Below are positions 41,973 through 52,657 of a stretch of 64,000 nt of DNA, piece by piece. Position 1 is the stretch's first letter. The number at the start of each line of letters is the position of its first letter. Both the position numbers and the translations under genes were made by a program. This DNA comes from Heliocidaris erythrogramma (Eukaryota > Echinodermata > Echinoidea > Camarodonta > Echinometridae). The stretch covers positions 24,357,608 through 24,421,607 of the forward strand of contig CM046868.1 in NCBI GenBank assembly GCA_025617745.1, given 5' to 3'. Below the pieces are notes generated by a model, which worked only from the letters and a program-made list of their open reading frames with translations, searched no databases and was not told where the DNA came from.

Positions 41973-42954
41973 TATTTTGTACCTATCTGTGTTTCTGACT
42001 GTAATCATTGTATTTAGGTATTTATGGTATTATAAACTGCAATATGTCAATGTTGCAATATTCAATGAAAATACCCTTGCCATCATGTTCCTGTGTGAAT
42101 GTCCATAATATAATTCAATATGAAAACTATACATATGTTCAAAATAAATCTGCCAGTGAACGTTGCCATTTTCAGTTGAATGTTTGGTAGCCTTTTATAA
42201 TGTGATCACACCACATAGTGAAGTTGTTTTCCTTCCAAGATTTACTTTTATTGTGATCTGTTTACACTGTTTGTTTTAGAATTTGCTTATGCATAGATCC
42301 ACAAACCTTTCCTGAAGTATGCCTACATGTATACTGTTGAAAGTATAGTTTTACACTTCTCAGGTGATTTTTGTATTATATGTATTACAGTTTGATATAC
42401 ACGTATTCTAGATCCACAAACTTGCTTTGTAACATGCACATTTAGTGTTGAAATAATAGTTTTGCAATATGAAGTTGATTTCTTCTCATACTAGTTGTAT
42501 AGATTTATCAGAAATTATATAATTTTTAAGAAACGTATGTATTATGCATACAGGGACATTTCTGTTAATTTTTTTATATGCCATTTGCTATTCCATATGG
42601 TATGCCTACATGTATACTATAAAGTATAGTTTTATACTACTGAGCTGATTTTTGTATATATTTTAGTGTTGACAATATATTTTCAATGTTCAGTTGATTT
42701 TTACTCTCACTTGGGTAGTTTTATTACAAGTTATACATGTATTATTTAAAAGAAACTTAAAAGTATTACATACAGGAACACCTTTTCTACTTTTTTTCCC
42801 CTTGTGATTTGCCATTAATTTTGCAATGGCACTGCATGTAACATGTAAGGAAGTAAATGAAGACAGCATGAAAAAGTACTCTTCATTGTGTGTACGTGTC
42901 AGAAGTTTTGAAGTATTGTAATCTACATTCCTTTTATTTCATTTTATTTTTGTA
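41973..42954. other. No gene; loosely repeated AT-rich motifs
   Basis: Contains several diverged copies of a motif like GCCTACATGTATACT...AGTATAGTTTTA[C/T]AC (about 42320 and 42600) and GTTGATTT[T/C]. It looks like an old local duplication. No coding. Confidence 0.4.
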
Positions 42955-43126
42955 CAGTGGAGCATCATTAATGAACTTCTTGGAACCAAGGAAATTCCCT
43001 CTTTATATCGAAACCTTGTTATACCAGGGCTAAAAAAACAATAGAATACAAAAAATTGGGACTGGCAAAAATACTGTCTTATAATGAGTTTGTTATACCA
43101 TTGTTCTTTGTAAGGAGGTTCCACTG
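42955..43126. mobile_element. pogo/Tigger-type MITE
   Basis: Starts CAGTGGAGCATC and ends GAGGTTCCACTG, flanked by TA on both sides (42953-42954, 43127-43128). CAGTGGAACCTC-type ends with TA duplication are typical of pogo/Tigger elements. 172 bp, no coding. Confidence 0.75.
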
Positions 43127-43189
43127 TACAAGGTATATATTTGGAGGAAGGCATATGGAGTGAGATAGGAGAGAAGAGAAACAGGAGGA

Positions 43190-43600
43190 AAATAGAGAGA
43201 AAGAGAGAGAGAATAGGGGAGAGAACAAGGGAGAAAAATTATCAAGGTCATGAGAGAAAGAGAGAGTGAAAGATAAGATAGAGAAACGGAACGAGCTAGA
43301 ATCAGGGCTGTCAAGTAAAGTTTTCCTCCTCAAGTTTATCAATTTCAAAATTAAGATTAATCTATAATTCTATTATCAGGCCCCCTTTTTATTTCTTATT
43401 TTTAAAATTTCTGTCAACTCTTTGCACGATGGCAATTCACGAAGTTAGTGTCCAGTTTTTAAAGATCGATTCCCCTCTTTCGAAATCAGCCAGAGAAGAG
43501 AAAGAGGAGGGAGAGAGAGAACAAGGGAGATAAATTATCAAGGTCATGAGAGAAAGAGAGAGAGATTGAAAGATAAGATAGAGAAACGGAACTAAGTGAG
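43190..43600. repeat. Duplicated purine-rich block
   Basis: GAGAGAACAAGGGAGA[A/T]AAATT... to AAGATAAGATAGAGAAACGGAAC occurs at about 43208-43292 and 43507-43592, each with (GA)n runs. The serine-rich frames on the other strand follow from this. Confidence 0.85.
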
Positions 43601-44419
43601 AACAAAAGAGAAAGTGGAAGGGAATATTAGCGGGTGTAAGGGCATCGCCAGGTTTCACCTCCGGGCGCACCCGGCGCTGGCGACCGTATAGCCCGTGGAG
43701 GTACACTGTACGATTTGCAAATGGTGTGCAGCTCAAGCAGATACAACACGAACTTTTTATTCAAACTTTCCCTGGAGGAAACAAGCAGCCCACGTCCAAA
43801 TTTATTTCTTTGTGTTCAATCCGCAAATTGTACGCGCTGTGGATACGTAATCTCGTCTGTCTCTCCTCTCGACCTCCATTTCGTTCGAAAACCGCTATTA
43901 TTTTCGTGCCTCTCGTCTAGGCATAGGCCATAGCATGGAGTATCCCGAAACTGAAACATAGCGTATTGCTGGCAAGCTTAGCTCAAGCCCTAGTCCACTG
44001 CCTGATCGGTCTGACGATAATAGCCGATGAAGCTACATTATATGACATCAGCCGATAGAGGGCCGATATTGTACACGATAATTGGAGTTGTCAGACCGTC
44101 CAGTCGATTTGCTAGATCTCCTCCGTATTTTGAGACCTCCGTAATTAGCATAAGTGAACAAACATGTCATAAATGATCCTGATTGGTGGTTTGAATTCAT
44201 GACGCAATTTTGATTGAATTACCTAATGAATAATTACTAGCCTACTTCGAGTCCATCTCGTATTTTTTTCAGCAATTATTTTGTATTAAGATGATATTAC
44301 AAAAAATATATGTGAATTTAAGCAAAGAAAAATACTCATATTGATTTAATATTTGCTTAAAATTTGTTGAAATATTTTTTGTTCCTTTGAGAAAATAAAA
44401 TTATTCACAACATTTTAAA
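43601..44419. other. No gene recognised
   Basis: Mixed-composition sequence with a GC-richer patch at 43640-43700. No repeat family or coding supported. Confidence 0.35.
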
Positions 44420-44722
44420 ATGTTACGCAACACAAAGACTATCTTAAACAGATGTACGCGTCCGTTCATTTCACAGTACACACAAAAGGGATCCATCAAC
44501 ATGCAGCCACCACGGGATGAGCAAGTGAGAGGTGCATTGGACTATGCACAGAGTAAAATTGGTTTTGAACTGCATTCACAACAACGCAACGTTCTTCACT
44601 GGATTCTTTTGTCAAATGTTAATGTCTCGTGGAGCCCAGAAAAAGTTAGCTGGAATCGAACTAATATTATACATGTATTGATCGGCATTTTCGCTATCTT
44701 CTCTATCTTCTCAACAAATTAA
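44420..44722 (+). CDS. Open frame, possible RecQ-like helicase N-terminal fragment
   Basis: 100 codons from ATG 44420; a second ATG at 44501 starts MQPPRDEQVRGALDYAQSK followed by IGFELHSQQRNVLHWILL. The pattern (ALDYA-K-x-GF-x-L-x-Q-Q) resembles the segment just before motif I in the RecQ-like helicases that are abundant in invertebrate genomes. The Walker motif that should follow is not present; the frame ends in a hydrophobic tail. It may be a helicase relic or a chance frame. No introns or neighbours support it. Confidence 0.3.
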   Translation: MLRNTKTILNRCTRPFISQYTQKGSINMQPPRDEQVRGALDYAQSKIGFELHSQQRNVLHWILLSNVNVSWSPEKVSWNRTNIIHVLIGIFAIFSIFSTN

Positions 44723-44970
44723 AATAAAAATTAGGAAGTCTCATTTCTTTCTGACTCTGATTTCGACAAATGCAAATTTCGGGACAGAATACTGGACGAC
44801 AAGAAACATGTAATAAATACTGGTACACATGGATACAAGTCATGTTTTAAAGACTGAAATTTGTCCTACTTTTGACAATATTTCCAAGTTTTTTCGTGAA
44901 TCTTTTACACACATGACACATGCATTATTCTATGGGTGATATTTTGTGCAACATGAAAGTCAGGTACCGG

Positions 44971-45077
44971 GGCAGCATTTCATGAACATGTCAGACGAAA
45001 AAAAGCTTACAGATCTGACAAATACGTCATCATAAACAACTTGTCATATCTGACATAAATACCGTTTCACAAAGCCG
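44971..45077. repeat. Short inverted-repeat element (GGCAGCATTTCATGA)
   Basis: GGGGCAGCATTTCATGAAC...GTCAGA and TCTGACATAAATACCG TTTCACAAAGCCGCC-like ends form an imperfect inverted repeat. Wording resembles the GGGCCCTGTTTCATAA family (51559) but is not clearly the same. Confidence 0.45.
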
Positions 45078-45334
45078 CCATTTGGTCATTTTTTGGTAGA
45101 CGTGTCCTAATTTGTCAGTAGGTTGTAATAAAAAAAGGTCTAGAATCTAGACTACTCAAGCCCCTGCGCTGGCGCTGGCAGGCTATTGACAAATTGTCCG
45201 AGCGATTCCGGAAATCTCCGAACTTGCTTTTGCTGGGACAGCAGAAATACACGGGCACCGACGACGGACCGCCTTTAATATATTAATTGTTTGTGAACTT
45301 GTAATTTGAGGAATCAGGTCTTGGATTCCTTTAT

Positions 45335-45548
45335 CAGCGGCGTATCCAGGATTTCCCAATAGGGGGGGGGGCGCCAGGAATTATTGTTCGCCGTCATGTG
45401 GGAGAAATTTTTGCTTCTGAAGAAGGCCGAGATGCAAAATAGTGCTATAGGCCTATAGCCTAGGCCTAGTGCTATATTTTTTTTTTACGACGGCCAATAG
45501 GGGGGGGGGGGGGGGCGTGCCTGTTGCGCCCCCCTGGATACGTCACTG
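45335..45548. mobile_element. MITE with CAGCGGCGTATCCAGG ends and poly(G)
   Basis: Inverted ends CAGCGGCGTATCCAGG and CCTGGATACGTCACTG (one or two mismatches) with TTTAT on both sides as a 5 bp target duplication. Two poly(G) runs lie just inside each end (about 45362-45371, 45500-45515), in the same strand orientation. Confidence 0.85.
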
Positions 45549-45788
45549 TTTATGTTAATGAAAAAAGGGTAGGCCTATAAATGTCTTGTCTTTGAAATAT
45601 GGTAAAATAAGGGATAAGTTTCCGAAAGTGTCCTTACAATCTTAAAAATAGGCTTATTTCAAAGTAGGCCTAGGATTTTGTCCTTGTTTTGACGTAAAAA
45701 GGGGCGTTAAATTTCACAAAATGTCCTTGAAATTGACTGCAAAAATTGCATTTGTGGTATGATAAGTTGCCCTAATTTCGCCCTTGCT

Positions 45789-47316
45789 CTAATTTCGCCC
45801 CCCAAGCGCAACAAAGGTACCCAGGTCCCAGCGCGTTCAATGCATTTAAACGCGTGGGACTACGCGTAAGAAACTATATAACGCTTAGCCTTAAGTTAGG
45901 CCGAAGGCAACGGAGAAAAATGAGGGCAAAAAATGTAAGTATTGGCTTAATATTTCGTATTTTAATCAAAATAATGTAGAAAATCATTAAAATGGAAGTT
46001 TCATACCGTCAGTGAATGTCTAGAGTCATAGAATGTCGAAAATTATGTATGTTTCCACGACGTATTCCCACTGTCCGAGCGTTTCATGGGAATCGCCATT
46101 TTGTGAGTAATGTTGTGCTGCCAGCTACGTCGCTCTCGTAATGGCAAATGTTGACGATGTTGGCGAATGTTGACGATATTGGCGAATGTTGACGCCATCT
46201 TTAGTCACTGTGATGGAGTGGGGGGGGGGGGGACGAAATTAAGTATTATAAGATGGCTAAGTAATTTCCAGCTGGCTGATTGGTCAAAGTGTACCACGTG
46301 AGCATTCTCGAAAAATGATTTTGTTTAGGTTAAAATTATTTCATTAAAATGTCATATTCAAATATAATTTTCAGTCATGCACGTTACTGGTAAAACAAAA
46401 GGAGAATTAATATTGTTTTAACATATTAATCCGACTTGCATCCACGGCAATACACATGTAGCTCACACAACACACAAAATCTATTTCTACTGCCACCCTG
46501 GTACACCAGACCATGTTGAAAAAGAAATTGAACTTACGTCACAAATTATTAGCTGCTGTAATTTGTCAATACGTTGAATCTTTTGAAACTGTTGGAAACT
46601 TTTCAAACTCTTTGTTTTGTATTTATTGTTGTTGAAGTTTGGAAACATCCCTACTGTAACCAGTTCTCTGTCGATTCTCCTAGTATATACCTGAAAGAAG
46701 TCAAAGTCGAAAAGAATGAAGAGTAGACTCTATGGATTTGCATTATCATATGCATATTCAGCGAAGGCTCGAATAGTCTCGGAGAAGAGTCCGGAGCCAA
46801 TTTTTCTACGGTAAGTGGAATATTAATTTCAAAATGTTCATTGTTATTTTGCTTGTATTCTAAATGTAAATCTTCTATATTTCTGTCTCGTCCAGAGTAT
46901 ATTGGGCTCGCGTTAGAAATTACTTAGCCATCTTATAAAAGGAATAACGCATTTTCCCGTCGTTGTCTAGCGACTATGCAGTGCACTCGAGGTTTCTTTC
47001 TTCGCATGCACACTGCAAACTCGCCTGCGGCTCGTGTGCAGTGCGCATGCGAAGAAGAAACCTCGAGTGCACTGCATAGTCGCTAAACAACTCCGCGTCA
47101 TGCGTTATTCCTATACATCCTTATCCAGCGCGCGTCGCGTCGGTGAACACGTCTCCATTGTGACGTCATTTCTGAAGGAACGCGAAGGAATTGACGCGCA
47201 ATTTTCATCGCATTTTTAACTCAAGTATTTTTAACATATGTTCAGCGTTTTTTAGAACAATCTATGAAGTATTACTCCCGTAATCGTTAAAAATGTCGTT
47301 AGGGGGGCGAAATTAG
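45789..47316. mobile_element. Composite non-coding element with CTAATTTCGCCCCCC ends
   Basis: A perfect 15 bp inverted repeat CTAATTTCGCCCCCC (45789-45803 and 47302-47316) bounds about 1.5 kb. A second, inner 22 bp inverted repeat AAATTACTTAGCCATC-type (46245-46267 and 46917-46938) and a foldback at 46941-47111 lie inside. Repeated TTGACGATGTTGGCGAATG occurs near 46150. A short open frame with a good donor site near 46713-46811 is the only coding-like sequence. Probably nested or compound MITEs. Confidence 0.6.
46941..47111. repeat. Foldback with near-perfect 60+ bp arms
   Basis: GGAATAACGCA...GTTGT, TAGCGACTATGCAGTGCACT and CGAGGTTTCT on the left are matched on the right by AGAAACCTCG, AGTGCACTGCATAGTCGCTA and TGCGTTATTCC. 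The centre is GCATGC-rich. Confidence 0.85.
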
Positions 47317-47569
47317 GACCACGCAGCATGCTACGGCAGCCGAAACTTAGTAGATCTAGTAGCCTATAAGCTGTCTAACACTAGGCGGTATAGACCTATG
47401 GCATGCCGGCTCACTCCTAATACATCGAGCCTCTCAAGACCGGCCTCAATTTTCTTAGTCTTACTCTAGCAACTACCTCAGGAGTGCTACTGCAGTACTG
47501 CAGGAATAAACAGTCCCAAAAAGCCAAATCCAAAGCAAAGGCTGTATCTTTCGGAACGGCCCCCTCCCC

Positions 47570-47839
47570 CAGGCCCGTAGCCAGGGTTTCTAGGGGTGGG
47601 TCGTTTTTGGCAAAAGTGGACCTTTTTGTCATAATCAATACGGACCTGCCGCAAAGGCAGGTCCTTGCTAGGGTGGTCCGGGGGCATGCTGCCCCCGGAA
47701 AATTTTAAAATCTAGATGCTTTCTGCTGCAATTTAAGGTGTGTGTGTGTTTTTTTTTTCATGAAAAAGCGGACCTCAGCCCAATTAGAAGGGGGGGGGGG
47801 GTCGTCCGACCCCTCCGACCCCCACTGGCTACGGGCCTG
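47570..47839. mobile_element. MITE with CAGGCCCGTAGCCAG ends
   Basis: A perfect 15 bp inverted repeat CAGGCCCGTAGCCAG bounds 270 bp; TCCCC flanks both sides as a likely 5 bp duplication. The interior has a poly(G) run (about 47789-47800) followed by GTCCGACCCC. Confidence 0.85.
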
Positions 47840-48180
47840 TCCCCAAAGGGGGAAACTTCCTTTCGTTCAGGCCCCAGACCTAAACTGTTTAAACAAGGCT
47901 AATACTACTATAGCGGCAATTCTAGCAATCTGGGCCCTTGATACATGTACTAAGGGAATTGCATCGTCTTGGGTTCTCTTCCAAGGGGTGGGATTAGAAG
48001 ACATTTTGCAGCCGGCTTACTGGGCCCACCCTAATAACTTTACATTCTGTTATTTTTCAGACGTGGTCACTCAGCCTCGGGGGAACTTCCCATCCCCGCG
48101 CAGTCTTGTCTTGCCCACACTTTGAATAATCTTTAGATCTGTGGGGCCTCTCCCTCCCGAGGGGGGGGGGGGGGGGGGGG
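47840..48180. other. No gene; ends in poly(G)
   Basis: No coding or family recognised except a poly(G) tract of about 20 bases at 48161-48180, adjoining the next MITE. Confidence 0.4.
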
Positions 48181-48755
48181 GTCACTCACATTATGTGCTA
48201 CCCACGCGCATCCACACACTTCAAAATTGGACCCTTAATGGCGTATCGTGCGAGGTTTAATTTGCACCTCTATACGGCGTCACATCAGAAAAACATACCC
48301 TAAATGGCGTCAAAACGCTCATCACTCCATCCAAAAATACTTTAAGTGGCGTATAAATTATCAAGGTACATGTACAAAGTACAATACCCTTAATGGCGTT
48401 TGAAATAAATAACCCCAATTAAACAGGCAAGCAACAAAATAAGACATGATACTCACATTTCTTTTGTCACAGAAAGACTATGATTTCTTTGATTATCGTT
48501 TACTCAAATAAGTAGGAAGTAAAATTAGAATTAACCTTCGTAGAAACAGATACAAAGCAGAATCTACTGATTATCACAACAATTCATTTTGTACCCTAAG
48601 TGTCGAATTTGAAATTTGTGAAATGGTACTCTAAACGGCGATTGAAGTTGAAAAACAAAGGAAGACGTCGACAACACCTTAAGCCTGAAAACAGACCCTT
48701 TTCGACGTTTTTTGTGGACGAGCGTGGGTAGCACATAATGTGGTGAGTGACCCCG
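48178..48755. mobile_element. MITE with GGTCACTCACATTATGTGCT ends
   Basis: Ends GTCACTCACATTATGTGCTA and its reverse complement (with a 3 bp insertion) bound about 575 bp. The interior repeats ACCCT[T/A]AATGGCGT at least five times (48228, 48297, 48345, 48386 and inverted near 48632), possible transposase-binding repeats. No coding. Confidence 0.8.
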
Positions 48756-49300
48756 CTGGGCTCTCCCTGTTTGGGAGGCTATTTGCATCTATTTATTACC
48801 CTTAACTATTTCTTCCATGATCGATCATTATATGACTTCCAGTCACAATTTATGGATGAAGCCTTATTACACGTATAATTACCTTCCTTGCTGAAGGATT
48901 CTTACGATTAGTTATTGCCTTTGTTAATCTGTCCATGATCATTATTACCGATAGTCTTAATTTGTGTAATGAATCACTATTACGCAAAGTTGTTTTTTCA
49001 GTCAAGCTGAACGTATACTTGTATATTTGATATCTTGACCCTTTGTGGGGTTAGTTATTTTGTTCGAGCTTTGCCGTTTACTTTGTGACATGCTTGATAT
49101 TACAACTATACTTAGCTTACTATAGTTGATTGTTTGGTTTAACCGTTTAGCATTTGAGGACCTTTCCTCGTTAGATCAAAAAAAGTTGCACTTTTAAACT
49201 TCCCTCATCCTGAACTTGAGGTTCTTATGCTGGCTTTCATCATCCCTTTGTGATCGATTGAATTTGCCTATCCTCTGCTTGATCCTTTTGTTGTAATCTA
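48756..49300. other. No gene recognised
   Basis: AT-rich sequence, nothing supportable. It may belong to the repeat family that follows. Confidence 0.35.
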
Positions 49301-49585
49301 GCAGTGTTAAACACTGACAGGTGAGTATCAGAAATGAAGTAAATTAAGTGTCTTATTTGCGAATAATGCATACTCACCTGTCAAGTTTCCCACCCTGCCT
49401 CCCCGTGGGATAGGCTTCCTGTTAGAGGAAGTGACGTGGACGTAGGTCGCGAGGTGACCTTTGTGGGTCCCGGGAGCAGGAATAAATTGTGTGGGATAAT
49501 TACCGGTGTCTTGAGGGTGGGGTGGGGTGAATAGCAGTGTTAAACACTGACAGGTGAGTATGCATTATTCGCAAATAAGACACTC
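49301..49585. mobile_element. Inverted-repeat element with GCAGTGTTAAACACTG palindrome
   Basis: GCAGTGTTAAACACTGACAG and on into GGTGAGTAT occurs at 49301 and 49532 in direct orientation. GTGTCTTATTTGCGAATAAT at about 49351 is the reverse complement of sequence at about 49560-49583. The core matches 23283-23431 in reverse complement. Confidence 0.75.
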
Positions 49586-50834
49586 ACGTTTGAGTGTCAT
49601 AATTTATACTTTTAAGTGCAAGTATGAGAGAGGAATAAGGATGAACTTAGATATATACAAATGACAATTAGTCCCATCTTTTATATGCCATTGTATCACG
49701 ATATATAAATCATTATAGGTCTTATGTTTTGTTACATATTTCTTTTGTGTATTATCTTTAGTGAAATGGTTTTTATGATGTTACTTTTTTCTTCTGTTTG
49801 TTGATATTTTCTTGCATGTCATTACTGTTTATATTGTAAAATACATCGTCACTTTGATTTGATTGCAGTGTTTTTTCTGAAATTGTAAATTTTTTTTTAT
49901 TTTTTTTTTTTGGGGGGGGGGGAGGGTTATGTTTTTTAAATGCTGAATACAGTATAGAAAACTATGAATATGGTAAAAAGAGAGGATGAATGAGATAGAT
50001 ATATATATAGAGAGAGAGAGAGAGAGAGGGGGATGAGAACGAGAAGGTTAAGGGATAAGGACTGTAAGAAAAGGATACAGAAAGAGATTGAGAGGAAATG
50101 AAAGGAAATAATGCAAGACTAGAAAGAAACTGAAGGAAATTACTGACAAATTTTGAAATCTGAATGTGGTATGGAAGATATGAAATTTGCAACAGAGAGA
50201 GAGGGGGGGGGGGTGTAGAGGAAAATATTAAAAGCAATGATATGAATAAAATGCATGCATGAAGACAGAGAGAGAACATGGAAATACAGAACTCGGTCGA
50301 AGAAAAACAGTATGGAAAAATCCCTGTGAGAGACTAAATAGAGAGAGGGAGAGAGAGAGAGAGATGAGAAAAGGGTTAGATTGTTTAGATACCTGTTCTA
50401 CAATGTCATGTACTTGAATACAAATGTAATTGATATTAATCTAACAGGGTAAATCATTTTTCTCCATCAAACGAATTATGAATAAACTTCACATCTGCAA
50501 ATGTTACAAATAATGGATTACATTTTATATAGATGTATTTCTTTAATAGAATACACACAGGTACAGTTATATATCAATTCCATATACAAAAGGAAAGAGA
50601 TACTATGTTAATAATACACAAAAGTATGATATTCATACAACAAACAAACGCTTAACATTTTTCACCACATTACGCATGTAATGTAATGATATGGGCGATA
50701 CTGTTCTAGCGCCAGCTATCGACATGATGTATGTTGATGCCGGAGTATGATGCCAGTAAAGAATGCACACTGAATCACAATTTTGAGTCTCTAAAGTCTG
50801 TTATTATGCCTCCATAGTATAAACCTTCATATTC
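49586..50834. other. No gene; poly(T)/poly(G) and (GA)n tracts
   Basis: Holds poly(T) then poly(G) at about 49887-49922, (GA)n at about 50007-50030, 50192-50214 and 50341-50364, and a Ser/Leu-rich frame on the other strand caused by them. No gene seen. Confidence 0.6.
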
Positions 50835-51165
50835 CAGGGGGGTGTTTCATACAGCTGTTCGTAAAGTTATGCACGACTTTACGAATGACTTGAATATGAC
50901 AAGCCAAATGTAATTCCCAAGTCATCTTTAATGGCGTCCGCTAAAGTTGAAATATGCAGACATAGATTAATTTTTGTCTTATTCTTAACAAGCACTTTTA
51001 ATGCAAAGTATATTTTTTGCCACAATCTAATTGAAATTAATGGAAATACAGTCATACTTTGTTAAAACTGCAGGAAAACGTTTAGCATCCTATCTGGCAC
51101 TTCATATTCAAGTCGTTCATAAAAGTAATGCGTAACTTTACGAACAGCTTTATGAAACGGCCCAG
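50835..51165. mobile_element. MITE, GTTTCATACAGCTGTTCGTA ends
   Basis: GGTGTTTCATACAGCTGTTC then GTAAAGTTA at the left and TAACTTTACGAACAGCTTTA then TGAAACGGCCC at the right form an inverted repeat of about 35 bp. Interior non-coding. The termini resemble the GGGCCCTGTTTCATAA family in wording. Confidence 0.75.
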
Positions 51166-51558
51166 GAGATTAAGCCTTTTTGACATGGACTGATAACAAT
51201 CCAGTAATTCTCTCAATACATGTCGCTGGTATTTCCAAATTAATAATGGAAGCACTCTTAAGATGGGATATGTTTCCCCAACATGGCACCAGTCCTATCA
51301 TCCTTTGTTGCGATCTTCAATGTCAAGACTGCTCCATATTTGAAGTTATTAACCCGTTGACTACTGACTTCTCTCATTCATATCGGCTTAATACAGGAGC
51401 CATCCCGTTCCCACAGGCAAGGGCTTGCATGTCTTACAGACATTCTTAAAACTTTGTTCTATCTCTTTGTGTCTTGCTCTAGAAGAATCCTACATGGTTG
51501 AGAGAAAGAATAGAGAGATATAAGATTATGTTATTAATCATTTAAAAAATGTTATTTT

Positions 51559-51867
51559 GGGCCTCGTTTCAAGAAACTTCTTATCAATAACAAGTTAAAA
51601 TCATTGTTAGAAGCTACTGAAATCCTTGAATCTGATTGGCTGAGAGCGAATTTGTCAGAGAAATGAGGCAGTTGTTATTGATAACAAGTTTTATGAAACA
51701 GGGCCCTGCACATGGATTTCTGGGCCCTGTTTTATAAATCTTATCAATAACAACTTCCACAGATCTATGATGAATTTGCTCTCAGCCAATGAGATGCAAG
51801 TATTTCAGAAGCTTTTTAACTGTTATTGTAACTTGATATTAATAACAAGTTTTATGAAGCAGGGCCA
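51559..51867. mobile_element. Two adjacent MITEs of the GGGCCCTGTTTCATAA family
   Basis: Copy one (51559-51707) and copy two (51722-51867) each have GGGCC-TGTTT-type ends and TTATCAATAACAAG inner arms. Each centre has a conserved patch like GAATCTGATTGGCTGAGAGC (reverse orientation in copy two). That patch recurs at about 62876-62900 and in weaker form at 18815-18840. Confidence 0.8.
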
Positions 51868-52010
51868 AGGTATACTTTGGAGATAGGTATATTGCTAGAC
51901 AGTTTAATCTTTCTGCATTTTAATATAACTGAAACAAGTTACATAGAGACAAAACCTGGCAATTTACAATCATAAGGCTTATCTCTAGTTTGATAAAGAA
52001 AATGTACAAA

Positions 52011-52240
52011 TAATAATAATAATAATAATAATAGTACATTTATAAAGCGCAGTAACTATCCAACAATTTGTATATATTCTACTGCGCCACATGAGCTCCC
52101 GATATGCTTGTTATGAATTGAATAGATATGCTTTGAGTTTTGATTTAAACATATTCACAGATGGGGATTTCCTGACTTCCAATGGCAAGTTATTCCAGAG
52201 TTTAGGGGCTGCACAAGCAAATTACAAGGAACCTTATTAA
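52011..52240 (-). mobile_element. 3' tail of a LINE or SINE with (ATT)n
   Basis: On the minus strand it ends GCGCTTTATAAATGTACTAT followed by (ATT)n. Upstream lies CCCTAAACTCTGGAATAACT-like sequence. A GCGCTTTATAAATG plus (ATT)n tail is common in retroposons of invertebrates; the family is not assigned. Confidence 0.55.
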
Positions 52241-52358
52241 ATGTTTCTAAACCAACCAAAGCTAGTTGGAAATATAAGCAGGTGCTACAAAGACACAGAA
52301 TAGCAAATCAGTTGTGCTTGCTGTTATTGGTTTACAGATAATACTTAAACTTTTTAAA

Positions 52359-52657
52359 TACTGTATAAGCTGAAATTTTCGCGAAGTAACCTGCCGATCG
52401 CGAATATAATGCCACATCAACATGGGTGTGTATGATTTACTGGTATAGTAGCAGTCTGAAGTACAGTTCGCATGCAGCGCTATGTGACTGACTATAGTGG
52501 CAGTGGCGGTGTCGGTGTGTATTGTTTATCGCTAGATAGACAGATTGCAGGCCTGGGCCTAGGTTGGCCATTCGCGAAAGCAACAACGCGCGAATATGTC
52601 TTGGAGTCTCTCATTCGCGAAAATTCTCTATACTCAAAAATATTAGCTTATACAGTA
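52359..52657. mobile_element. MITE with TACTGTATAAGCT ends
   Basis: TACTGTATAAGCTGAAATTT left and ...AATATTAGCTTATACAGTA right, TA included at each edge. Rich in TTCGCGAA-like motifs (ATTTTCGCGAAG, TTCGCGAAAG, ATTCGCGAAAAT). A related element is at 61532-61697. Confidence 0.8.

Noticed and set aside
46713-46811. Short open frame MKSRLYGFALSYAYSAKARI with a good GTAAGT donor
   Set aside because: No acceptor-linked partner or homology; it lies within a composite non-coding element.
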